Assembly (NCBI RefSeq): GCF_017948485.1
Contig: NZ_JAFFSX010000011.1
Span: 248,001-312,000 of the forward strand
Reading direction: 5' to 3'
DNA length: 64,000 nucleotides
Source of the DNA: Streptomyces sp. GESEQ-35
GTDB lineage: Bacteria; Actinomycetota; Actinomycetes; Streptomycetales; Streptomycetaceae
Under the pieces are notes generated by a model, which worked only from the letters and a program-made list of their open reading frames with translations, ran no database searches and was not told the origin of the DNA. Made by a program: the position numbers and the translations under genes. Positions 52,606 to 60,208 of the stretch are shown here, in pieces; the stretch's first letter is position 1, and each line of letters opens with the position of its first letter.

Positions 52606-53736
52606 TCACGATGCGGCGTCGAGCGCCTTCGACAGGTCGGAGAGCAGGTCGTCGGGGCTCTCGATACCGGCGGAGAGGCGTACGACGTCGGGGTCGTCGA
52701 CCGAGTCCACGAGGCTTACGACATCACCGAGACTGGTGGCCCTGACGAACTGCGTGAACGCGTCGTACACCGCGGCCTTCCGCTCCGGCGCGTGCAGCGC
52801 GAAGGAGAGCATCCCGCCGAAGTGGCGCCCGCCCGTGAGCCGGCGGGCCAGCCCGTGCGCCGGTGCGCTCGGGAGCCCCGGGTAATGGACCACGCTCGTC
52901 GCTTCATGGGATTCGGCCAGTTCGGCGAGTCGCAGTGCGGTGTCACTCGCCCGGGCCACTCGCAGTTCGAGGGTGCTGATCCCCTCGATGACGGCAGCGG
53001 CGTTGTGCGGGGTGATGATCGTTCCGAGTCTGCGGCGCAGGGTGGCGATCGCGTCCATGGCCGGCCCACTGCCCGCCAGCGCACCGGCCAGCACCCGGCC
53101 GTGCCCGGCCAGGTACTTGGTCGCGCTGTGGATGACGAGGTCGGCGCCGAGCTCCAACGGCCGCAGCAGCACCGGGGTGGCGAAGGTGTTGTCCACCACC
53201 ACCAGGGCATCGTGATCGTGCGTGATCGCGACGATCGACTCCATGTCGAGGACGTCGAGCCGCGGGTTGGTGAACTCCTCGAAGAACACCGCGCGGGTGG
53301 CGGGCCGGAATGCCGCCTTGAGCGCCGTCAGATCGGTCAGGTCGACGAACGTCACCTCGCATCCGAAGTCCGGCAGGTCGTAGGCCAGCCACTCCCGGCT
53401 GTTGACGAACAGCTGGTCGGACGCGATGAAGTGGCCTCCCCGGCGCCCCAGCGCCAGCATCGCCGTGGTGATCGCCGCCATCCCCGAGGAGAAGGCCAGG
53501 GCGCGCGGCGCCGAGTCGATCGACGCCAGCGTCTCTTCTAGAGCGGCGACGGTCGGGTTCTGCACCCGGGAGTAGTAGCCGTACGCCATCGGGTCCCGCA
53601 CGGTCCGCTCGTGGGTGGCCATGTCCGCCATGGCGAAGGACGCGGTGTCGAAGACCGGGGTCGCGACCGCTCCCAGCGGGTTCGCTCCCCGGCCGTGCAC
53701 CAGCCTGGTCGCGAGCCCACGCTCGTCGTGAGTCAT
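52606..53736 (-). CDS. Cys/Met-metabolism PLP enzyme (C-S lyase candidate)
   Basis: A 376-residue enzyme of the cystathionine gamma-synthase/methionine gamma-lyase family. YYSRVQNPT (Tyr55, Arg57) contacts PLP phosphate of the neighbouring subunit, AFSSGMAA is the PLP-phosphate loop, VVDNTFATP precedes the Schiff-base Lys207 in SATKYLAGHG. The active-site YGCT/YGGT motif of relatives is replaced by FVNS (110-113). It abuts the M20 gene with no gap. It probably cleaves a sulfur amino acid to thiol, ammonia and 2-oxo acid. Confidence 0.82.
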   Translation of the reverse strand: MTHDERGLATRLVHGRGANPLGAVATPVFDTASFAMADMATHERTVRDPMAYGYYSRVQNPTVAALEETLASIDSAPRALAFSSGMAAITTAMLALGRRGGHFIASDQLFVNSREWLAYDLPDFGCEVTFVDLTDLTALKAAFRPATRAVFFEEFTNPRLDVLDMESIVAITHDHDALVVVDNTFATPVLLRPLELGADLVIHSATKYLAGHGRVLAGALAGSGPAMDAIATLRRRLGTIITPHNAAAVIEGISTLELRVARASDTALRLAELAESHEATSVVHYPGLPSAPAHGLARRLTGGRHFGGMLSFALHAPERKAAVYDAFTQFVRATSLGDVVSLVDSVDDPDVVRLSAGIESPDDLLSDLSKALDAAS

Positions 53737-54975
53737 TCAGGCCCTTTCCGCTGCTACGGACTGCCCACCAGGGGGCGTGAGCAATGCCGGTACGTCCACG
53801 ACGCCGCCGGCGGCCTCGAACTCGGCGCGGCTGCGCTCCCGGAGCCCGGGATCGGTGAGGTAGTCGAACGCGGTCAGGGCCAGGGCCACCGCCCCGTCGA
53901 CGACCGCCCGGTCGCCCGGCTCCGAGCCGGCGTACTCGGCGAAGCCGGCGGTGTGCATGGCGACCTCCGGCGGGGCGATGCCAAGGGTGGGGTGGATCGC
54001 CGGGACGCGCAGGCTGATGTTGCCGAGGTCGGTCGAGCCCTGAGGCCCGCCCGTCGGCCCGAGGGTGCGCCCACGGCCGACAAGATGCGCTCCGAAGCGG
54101 GCTGCGAGCGCGTCGTTGCCACGTACCGGCAGACACGGCTGGATCCGGTCCCACACCGTTTCGAGTTCGGTCTCCGTGATCAGCGCGGCACCCTCGAAAA
54201 TGCGCTGCACCCGCTCGCCCAGCGCAAGCAGTGAGTCGAGCCGAGGTGACCGGATCAGCAGCCGCAGCGAGGCTCTCGCGGGCACGACGTTCGCGACCCC
54301 GCCGCCGTCGGTGATGACTCCGTGGACGCGGTCGGTCCCCGGGATGTGCTGACGCAGGGCCGCGATCCCCTGGTATGCGGCGACGACGGCGTCGAGCGCG
54401 TTGCGCCCTGCCTCGGGCCGGGCCGAGGCATGAGCCGGAATCCCGTGATAGGTCACCTCGACCGAACGCAGCCCGAGGGCGGCGAAGTCGAGGCCGTCGT
54501 GATGGGCGGGGTGGAGCATGATCGCGGCGTCGATCCCGTCGAAGGCACCGGCACGGGCCATGATCTCCTTGCCGGAACCGTTCTCCTCGGCGGGAGTGCC
54601 GAGGACAACGACCGAGCCACCCGTGTCACCGATCGCGTCGGCCAACCCGAGAAACGCCCCGGCCGCCGCCGCACCGATGACGTTGTGCCCGCAGCCGTGG
54701 CCAATGCCGGGAAGCGCGTCGTACTCGGCCAGCAGCGCGATGCGCGGCCCTAGTGGATTCCCGGCCGACGCCTGGAGCGACGTCTCCATACCGTGGACGC
54801 CGACGCTCGCTTCAATGCCGTGTGCCCTCACCAACTCGGCCAGGGCGGCGACCGATCGGTGCTCCGCGAACCCGATCTCGGACAGGCTGTGGATCTTCCT
54901 GCTCAGCGCCACCAGCTGCGGAGCGAGCGCCTCGATGCGGTCGGTGACCTGCCGCGCCGGCTTGTCCTGCGCCAT
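53737..54975 (-). CDS. M20-family metallo-amidohydrolase (N-acyl amino acid/dipeptide hydrolase)
   Basis: A 412-residue M20D/ACY1L2-like zinc hydrolase. Metal-site motifs are GIGHGCGHNVIG near residue 95, GTPAEENGSGKE, IMLHPAHHDG and a late His in EVAMHTAGF. Relatives cleave aminobenzoyl-glutamate, N-acyl amino acids or beta-alanyl dipeptides. ATG at 54975 overlaps the ABC ATPase stop (TGATG). Its position between an amino-acid importer and a C-S lyase suggests it frees the amino acid from an N-acyl or peptide conjugate. Confidence 0.85.
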   Translation of the reverse strand: MAQDKPARQVTDRIEALAPQLVALSRKIHSLSEIGFAEHRSVAALAELVRAHGIEASVGVHGMETSLQASAGNPLGPRIALLAEYDALPGIGHGCGHNVIGAAAAGAFLGLADAIGDTGGSVVVLGTPAEENGSGKEIMARAGAFDGIDAAIMLHPAHHDGLDFAALGLRSVEVTYHGIPAHASARPEAGRNALDAVVAAYQGIAALRQHIPGTDRVHGVITDGGGVANVVPARASLRLLIRSPRLDSLLALGERVQRIFEGAALITETELETVWDRIQPCLPVRGNDALAARFGAHLVGRGRTLGPTGGPQGSTDLGNISLRVPAIHPTLGIAPPEVAMHTAGFAEYAGSEPGDRAVVDGAVALALTAFDYLTDPGLRERSRAEFEAAGGVVDVPALLTPPGGQSVAAERA

Positions 54976-55754
54976 CACAACACCTTTCCCAGAAAGGAGC
55001 GGGTGCGTTCGTGGGCCGGCGCGCCGATGACCTGGTCCGGCGGCCCCTGTTCGATGATGCGTCCCTCGCTCAAGAAGACAGCGGTGTCGGCCACTTGACG
55101 GGCGAACCCCATCTCGTGCGTCACCACGATCATCGTCATCCCCGAAGCGGCCAGATCTCGCATCACGTCGAGCACCTCGCCGACGAGTTCGGGATCGAGC
55201 GCGGACGTGGGCTCGTCGAAGAGCATCAACTCCGGCTCCATGGCCAGCGCCCGGGCGATGGCGACGCGCTGCTGCTGACCGCCGGAGAGGTGGCTCGGGT
55301 AGGCGTCCTGCTTGTCTCCCAGACCGACCCGTTGGAGCAGCCCGCCGGCGCGCTCGACCGCGACATCCCGGCTCTCCCTCTTCACCCGCATCGGCGCCAG
55401 GGTCACGTTCTCCAGGACCGTCATGTGCGGGAACAGGTTGAACTGCTGGAACACCATGCCGATCCGGGACTTGCGCTCGGCGACCGCCGACGGGCGGGCC
55501 TCGTGCAGACGTCCCCGCACGAGATCGGAACCGACCAGCCGGCCGCCGACGAGGATGTACCCGCGGTCCACGGTCTCCAGGTGATTGATACAGCGCAGGA
55601 ACGTGGACTTGCCCGAGCCGGAGGCCCCCAGCAGGCAGACCACCTCACCGCGCTCGACCGTCAGGTCGATCCCCTTCAGCACCTCCAGCGCTCCGAAGCT
55701 CTTGTGCACGTCGTGGGCCTGGACGACCGGCAGGGTCTCGGTGCCTGCGCTCAT
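54975..55754 (-). CDS. Polar amino-acid ABC transporter ATPase
   Basis: A 259-residue GlnQ/HisP-type ATPase: Walker A GASGSGKST near residue 43, Q-loop MVFQQFNLFPH, signature LSGGQQQR, Walker B LMLFDEPTSALD and H-loop VVTHEMGFAR. ATG at 55754 overlaps the permease stop (TGATG); GTG three bases upstream is also possible. It powers the importer formed with the two genes upstream. Confidence 0.93.
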   Translation of the reverse strand: MSAGTETLPVVQAHDVHKSFGALEVLKGIDLTVERGEVVCLLGASGSGKSTFLRCINHLETVDRGYILVGGRLVGSDLVRGRLHEARPSAVAERKSRIGMVFQQFNLFPHMTVLENVTLAPMRVKRESRDVAVERAGGLLQRVGLGDKQDAYPSHLSGGQQQRVAIARALAMEPELMLFDEPTSALDPELVGEVLDVMRDLAASGMTMIVVTHEMGFARQVADTAVFLSEGRIIEQGPPDQVIGAPAHERTRSFLGKVL

Positions 55755-56692
55755 CACGCTTCCCCCACTCGGGTCAGGCTGCGTCCGAACCGCTTCTCCA
55801 GGCGCCCCTGGAGAAGGGTGAGCAGCGTGGTCAGGACCAGGTACCAGATACTCGCGACGATCAGCATGGGGATCTGCAGGTAGTTGCGCGAGTAGATCTG
55901 TGTGACCGACTCGAGCAGGTCTCCGACGCCGATGACCAGCACGACCGAGGTCATCTTCAGCATCGAGATGAACTGGTTCCCGATCGGCGGGATGATCGCC
56001 CGCATCGCCTGCGGCAGCACGACGAACCGCAGCGTCGCGAGGCGTCCCAGGCCCAGTGCGTCCGCGGCCTCCGACTGACCGTGCGGCACGCTGAGCAGTC
56101 CGCCGCGGACGATCTCCGCGACGTACGCGGCCTCGTTGAGCCCGAGCGCGAGGATCGCCGCCGCGAAGATCGGGATCACCGTGTTCGTGTCCCAGCTGAC
56201 GAGGAACCCACCGCCCGGGATGCCGATTCCGATCCGGGGGAACAACGAAGCCGCGAACCCCCAGAACAGCACCTGGACGAGCACCGGTGTGCCGCGGAAG
56301 AACCAGATGTACAGGCCGGCGGCGTTGCGGGACAGGGCGCTCTCCGAACGCCGCAGCACGGCGAGCACGACCCCGCCGACGATGCCGACGAGCATCGCGG
56401 CGACGGTCAACTCCAGTGTCACGGCAATGCCTTCGAGTACACCGACGTCGAAGAGATAGCGCCCGACCGTCGGCCAGTCGAACCCGGGGTTGGTGAACAG
56501 GATCGCGATGGTGAACCCGGCGAGCACCAGAATCGTTCCACCGGCGACCACCTGCCCGACGGAGCGGCGTCGGACCAGTTCGTGCTCAGCTGCCGCGACC
56601 AGGGCTGTCACGTCCATGCCGTCGTCACCCGAAGGTGTGTCGGTGCGGGTACGCCCCTTCTCGCCGGCGCTCGTCGAGGCGTTCCCGCTCAC
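55754..56692 (-). CDS. Polar amino-acid ABC transporter permease
   Basis: A 312-residue HisM/GlnP-type permease with about five helices and the EAA loop QSEAADALGLGRLATLRFVV then LPQAMR near residue 225. An N-terminal hydrophilic extension of about 50 residues precedes the first helix. GTG at 56692 overlaps the binding-protein stop by four bases. It is the sole permease gene, so it would act as a homodimer. Confidence 0.92.
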   Translation of the reverse strand: MSGNASTSAGEKGRTRTDTPSGDDGMDVTALVAAAEHELVRRRSVGQVVAGGTILVLAGFTIAILFTNPGFDWPTVGRYLFDVGVLEGIAVTLELTVAAMLVGIVGGVVLAVLRRSESALSRNAAGLYIWFFRGTPVLVQVLFWGFAASLFPRIGIGIPGGGFLVSWDTNTVIPIFAAAILALGLNEAAYVAEIVRGGLLSVPHGQSEAADALGLGRLATLRFVVLPQAMRAIIPPIGNQFISMLKMTSVVLVIGVGDLLESVTQIYSRNYLQIPMLIVASIWYLVLTTLLTLLQGRLEKRFGRSLTRVGEA

Positions 56693-57621
56693 GACGCCAC
56701 CACATTGACCTGCGACTTCGCCACCGCCGCATTCGCTATGTCCCAGCGCTCGAGGATCTTCGTGTACGTCCCGTCGGCGATCAGGCCGTTGTAGAACGCC
56801 GTCAGCGCCGCCGCGAGTTCCTCCTCGTCCTTGGGTACGGCCACCCCGGCCGCCGCGGGACTGAGCAGGATGGTGTCCACGGACTGGAACAGATCCGGCT
56901 GGAGCTTCGCCTGGTAGGCGACTGCCGTGTTGTCGGCGAGCATCGCGTCGGCACGCCCGGTGGCGACGGCTTGGTTGACGTTGCTCTGCTGCGGCACGAC
57001 CATCGGTTCGATCTTGGACTTGCCCGCCTTCGCGCACTGCTCCTGGAGGCTGTCCATGTTCCCCTGAGCCTGTACCGTGCCGGTCTGTGCGGCCACCGTA
57101 CGCCCGCACAGATCGAGCGACTTCTTGATCCCCTCGGGGTTGCCGGCCTTCACCATCGCGGATGTACCGGCGTTGACGTAGCTGACCAGGTTCAGGACCT
57201 CAGTGCGCTCCTGGGTAACGGTCCACGCGGACCAACTCGCCTCGAAACGGTGTGCCTTGAGACCCGCGAGCATGCCGTCGAAGGGCACCTCCACCCACTT
57301 GACCCGCAGTCCGGTCCGAGCCGTGAGGGCCGCGGCGAAGTCGGCACCGACGCCGATGATCTCCCCCGAGGAGCTTTTGAAGGCGTTCGGCGGATAGTTG
57401 GGGTCGGCCGCGAGCCGCAGTACCCCGCTCTCGCGTACGTCCTCCGGGAACTTCGCCAGCAGCGCCGAGTCGACCGCGCTCTTCACCTTGAGCGGCGCCG
57501 AGGGCAGTCCGGCCTTGGTGGGCTGCGCGCCGGCACCGGTGCTGTCGTCGTTACTGCATGCACTCATCCCGAGCACCGCCAGCGTGACACCTGTCGCGGC
57601 GATCCCGTGCAGAACTTTCAT
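56689..57621 (-). CDS. Polar amino-acid-binding lipoprotein
   Basis: A 310-residue SBP_bac_3 family protein. Lipobox MSAC (residues 19-22) ends the signal. LRLAADPNYPPNAFKSSSGE and VGADFAAALTARTGL form the N-lobe, and TVAAQTGTVQAQ the hinge region. AGGAG lies seven bases before ATG 57621. It is the first gene of the six-gene minus-strand operon and is divergent from the GntR regulator gene. Ligand class: amino acid or small conjugate. Confidence 0.92.
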   Translation of the reverse strand: MKVLHGIAATGVTLAVLGMSACSNDDSTGAGAQPTKAGLPSAPLKVKSAVDSALLAKFPEDVRESGVLRLAADPNYPPNAFKSSSGEIIGVGADFAAALTARTGLRVKWVEVPFDGMLAGLKAHRFEASWSAWTVTQERTEVLNLVSYVNAGTSAMVKAGNPEGIKKSLDLCGRTVAAQTGTVQAQGNMDSLQEQCAKAGKSKIEPMVVPQQSNVNQAVATGRADAMLADNTAVAYQAKLQPDLFQSVDTILLSPAAAGVAVPKDEEELAAALTAFYNGLIADGTYTKILERWDIANAAVAKSQVNVVAS

Positions 57622-57689
57622 CTGCCTACTCCTGTGTCGATCCCCGACAGGCGGTCGTACTCACGCACCCACCAAGGAGCTGCGGAAGG

Positions 57690-57725
57690 ATCATACTTAT
57701 GATGCATGTGGAGCATAGGTATGAT
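57690..57725. promoter_or_regulatory. Two related operators in the divergent promoter
   Basis: ATCATACTTATGAT (57690-57703) is a perfect 6-bp inverted repeat with 2-bp spacing. AGCATAGGTATGAT (57712-57725) is a variant copy, 22 bp downstream centre to centre, i.e. on the same helix face. TATGATGCAT occurs in both. The sites lie between the transporter operon and the GntR/FadR-type gene, so that regulator is the expected binder. Confidence 0.7.
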
Positions 57726-57774
57726 GCATTTCCCTGACAAGACCTCGTCGTCACGATCACTCCGAGGAGATCAA

Positions 57775-58521
57775 GTGGGCAGGCTCAGCGACCAAGTCGT
57801 GGCACGGCTGCGGCGGGCGATCGTGCACGAGGAATACGCGCCGGGCAGCCGGATGCCCACTGCGGAAGCCCTGTCGGATTCGCTCGGGGTCTCCCGCAGC
57901 GTCGTACGCGACGCCTTGCGAACCCTGTCCTCCATGGGACTCGTCGAGGTCCGGCAGGGGCACGGGATCTTCGTCTCGGTCCCCCGGGACGACATCGTCA
58001 CCACCGCCCTGACGCTCCGTATGCAGCGATCGGACGTCACCATCGGGGAGGTCCTGGCCGCCCGCATCACCCTTGAGTCCACCCTCGCCGCCGAGGCCGC
58101 GCGCGTCTGTGACGATGAGGCCTTGCGCATGATGCGCGGACACCTGCGGCGTTTTGAGGACGGGGTCCGAGCCGAGGACTGGCCGACAGCGCATGACGAG
58201 CACGTGCAGTTCCACCTGTCGATCATCAAAGTGCTGCGACTGCCCGCGCTGGAGCTGCTGATAGAACCGCTCCAGGAGCTGATCATCGTCAGCTCCATCC
58301 CCCCGGACCCGGAGAGCGGAGAGCAGTGGGGCATCGGATCGCACGACCAGATCGTCGAGGCACTGGAGGCCAGGGACCCCGAGGCCGCGCGAACCGCGGT
58401 GCGTGAACACTTCCGGTACGCGCACTCGCTCCCGTACCGCGACTACGGAAAGACGCTCTTCCGCGACGCCAGATCCGCGCTGGAGGAGCGCGCCGAGTCA
58501 GGCCACGGACTGTCCTCCTGA
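57775..58521 (+). CDS. GntR/FadR-family regulator (FCD type)
   Basis: A 248-residue regulator. The winged helix is in VVARLRRAIVHEEYAPGSRM to LSDSLGVSRSVVRDALRTLS then VRQGHGIFV. A helical FCD domain (residues 95-225) carries likely metal/acid ligands Asp, His and His (HDEHVQFHLSI, SHDQIVEAL, VREHFRYA). GTG at 57775 is chosen because GAGGAG lies five bases upstream; starts at 57706-57724 would place the operators inside the gene. It probably represses the divergent operon until an acidic or amino-acid ligand binds. Confidence 0.88.
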   Translation: MGRLSDQVVARLRRAIVHEEYAPGSRMPTAEALSDSLGVSRSVVRDALRTLSSMGLVEVRQGHGIFVSVPRDDIVTTALTLRMQRSDVTIGEVLAARITLESTLAAEAARVCDDEALRMMRGHLRRFEDGVRAEDWPTAHDEHVQFHLSIIKVLRLPALELLIEPLQELIIVSSIPPDPESGEQWGIGSHDQIVEALEARDPEAARTAVREHFRYAHSLPYRDYGKTLFRDARSALEERAESGHGLSS

Positions 58522-58554
58522 CAAGCCGCGTACGAACGGTGGCGACGAGGCGTC

Positions 58555-58590
58555 CGTACTGGCGCACAGTCAGGTTCGTTCGCCAGTACG
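58555..58590 (+). terminator. Hairpin after the GntR gene
   Basis: CGTACTGGCG (58555-58564) and CGCCAGTACG (58581-58590) pair perfectly over 10 bp with a 16-base loop. Confidence 0.55.
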
Positions 58591-58596
58591 TAGACA

Positions 58597-58630
58597 CGAG
58601 CAGGAGCCACCTCGCGGTGGGCCCCGCTCG
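58597..58630 (+). terminator. Second hairpin with U-rich tail
   Basis: A 15-bp arm at 58597-58611 pairs with 58616-58630 at 12 positions around a TCGC loop, followed by TCTTCCTGCGTTCTT. It is the main terminator candidate for the regulator gene. Confidence 0.65.
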
Positions 58631-58669
58631 TCTTCCTGCGTTCTTGATGAAATTTGGTGTGCAGATCTG

Positions 58670-58699
58670 TTGACCCTTGTTCGAGGTCTCTTCTACTTT
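58670..58699 (+). promoter_or_regulatory. Promoter of the GH5 gene
   Basis: TTGACC (58670-58675), an 18-base spacer and TACTTT (58694-58699) precede the GH5 start by about 70 bases. Confidence 0.55.
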
Positions 58700-58767
58700 G
58701 CGGGAGCCACAGTGCCGCCGGCCTGTATGTGAGGTTCCGCGGACGCCACTGCCCAGAAAGGGATGTC

Positions 58768-59808
58768 GTGCCACGACAGAACCATCGCGGGACAGCTTGC
58801 CTGGGGGCGTTGCTGGCCGGAGTCACGGCGTTCGGCGTGGGCCTCGCCGCCCCCGCGTCCGCCGCTCCCGCAGCTGCCGCCACCCACGCCTCGCCGCCGC
58901 CCGTCAGCGACTTCCGCGGGGTCAACTGGGCCGACCCGCGCGACAACTACGCCGACGACGCGGTCGTGCCCTCGGGCCTGTCCACCTCCGACAGCTACGC
59001 CACGACCTACGCCAAGTCCAGGGCGATCATCGGCGGATTCGCCGGGCTCGGCGCCAACACGGTCCGCCTCCCGGTCAACCCCACCTCCGTGAACGGCCCC
59101 TTCTGGAAGTCGTACCGGGGCGCGATCGACGCCGCCACCGCCAAGGGTTCCAAGGTCATCCTGGGCTACTGGGAGGCCGACGACGCCAAGGACGGAAAGA
59201 TCGACGACCAGGCCTCCTGGAACCGGATGTGGACGCGGATCACCGACGCCTACGCGCGCAACTCCAAGGTGTACTTCGAGCCGATGAACGAGCCGTTCGG
59301 CTACACCTCCCAGGAGTGGCGCGACGTGGCCGCGAGCTGGCTCACCACGCACCGCTCCATACCCCGCGACCGGGTCCTCGTCGGCGGCATCAAGTACAGC
59401 GAGGACGTCAAGCCCGTCTGCGCCGACAGCCGGCTCGACGGCACCCGGATCGCCCTGCACAACTACGGCTTCTGGCACACCGACTGGACCACCGTCGACC
59501 AGTGGAAGCAGGACTTCAAGGAGCGCATCGGCGACTGCGCCTCGCGCACCGTCCTGGACGAGTTCGGCGCGACCATGACCTCCGGCCTGGACTACAACGG
59601 CCCGGTCAACGGCTCCAGCGAGGTCGCCTACATCCAGGCCGCGACCGACACCATCCGGGAGCTGGGCCTCGGCTCGGTCTACTGGCCCGGTCTGCGCAAC
59701 GGCGACACCTACTCCCTCACCACCCTCCAGGGCACGGGCACCCGCCTCAGCCTGAAGCTGAACAACCAGAGCGGGCTCGACCGCCTGCACTGGGCCTGGA
59801 AGAAGTAA
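58768..59808 (+). CDS. Secreted glycoside hydrolase family 5 enzyme
   Basis: A 346-residue exported (beta/alpha)8 glycosidase. The signal peptide spans about 30 residues, ending PASAAP. The acid/base is Glu175 in YFEPMNEPFG and the nucleophile Glu265 in TVLDEFGA. ANTVRLPVNP and LHNYGFWHTDW are further family marks. No carbohydrate-binding module is present. GTG at 58768 follows AAAGGGA. The substrate (beta-glucan, mannan or other) cannot be fixed from the sequence. Confidence 0.85.
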   Translation: MPRQNHRGTACLGALLAGVTAFGVGLAAPASAAPAAAATHASPPPVSDFRGVNWADPRDNYADDAVVPSGLSTSDSYATTYAKSRAIIGGFAGLGANTVRLPVNPTSVNGPFWKSYRGAIDAATAKGSKVILGYWEADDAKDGKIDDQASWNRMWTRITDAYARNSKVYFEPMNEPFGYTSQEWRDVAASWLTTHRSIPRDRVLVGGIKYSEDVKPVCADSRLDGTRIALHNYGFWHTDWTTVDQWKQDFKERIGDCASRTVLDEFGATMTSGLDYNGPVNGSSEVAYIQAATDTIRELGLGSVYWPGLRNGDTYSLTTLQGTGTRLSLKLNNQSGLDRLHWAWKK

Positions 59809-59930
59809 CGGCGTTGGCCGGCGCCGACCCAGCAGTCCTGGTCACAGGGTGGGTGCCGGTCTCCCAGGAACGCGGCTCCTGAGAACGTCGCGGCCTGGTC
59901 ACCCGTGCGTCGGGGAGTGACCGTGGAGCC

Positions 59931-60200
59931 ATGAACACCAACGCAGCGCCTCACCCCTTCGTCGGCATGTGGGTGACGGCAGACGGCCACATCCGTCAGG
60001 AACTTCTCCCCGACGGCCGTTACGACGAGGCCCGTGGCAACCGGCGGAGCGCCTACACCGGCAGCTACACCGTCACCGGCAACCACATCGACTACGTCGA
60101 CGACACCGGCTTCACCGCCACCGGTGACGTCCGGGACGGCGTGCTCTTCCACGAGCACCTCGTCCTGTACCGGGAGGAGGCCGGCGCGCCGGTCACCTGA
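59931..60200 (+). CDS. Atu4866-type small beta-barrel protein
   Basis: An 89-residue protein, HPFVGMWVTADGHIRQELLP followed by GRYDEARG, YTVTGNHIDYVDDTGFTATGD and LVLYREE, the compact pattern of the Atu4866 family. It has no signal peptide. The family is structurally known but has no assigned function. Its stop lies nine bases from the convergent GH76 gene stop. Confidence 0.8.
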   Translation: MNTNAAPHPFVGMWVTADGHIRQELLPDGRYDEARGNRRSAYTGSYTVTGNHIDYVDDTGFTATGDVRDGVLFHEHLVLYREEAGAPVT

Positions 60201-60208
60201 GGAAACGC

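Noticed and set aside
56693..57109. Upstream extension of the amino-acid permease
   Set aside because: It overlaps the binding-protein gene out of frame; the GTG at 56692 has the four-base overlap typical of this operon.
57706..57774. Longer start for the GntR regulator
   Set aside because: It would place the two palindromic operators and their promoter inside the gene, and GTG 57775 has a strong GAGGAG site.
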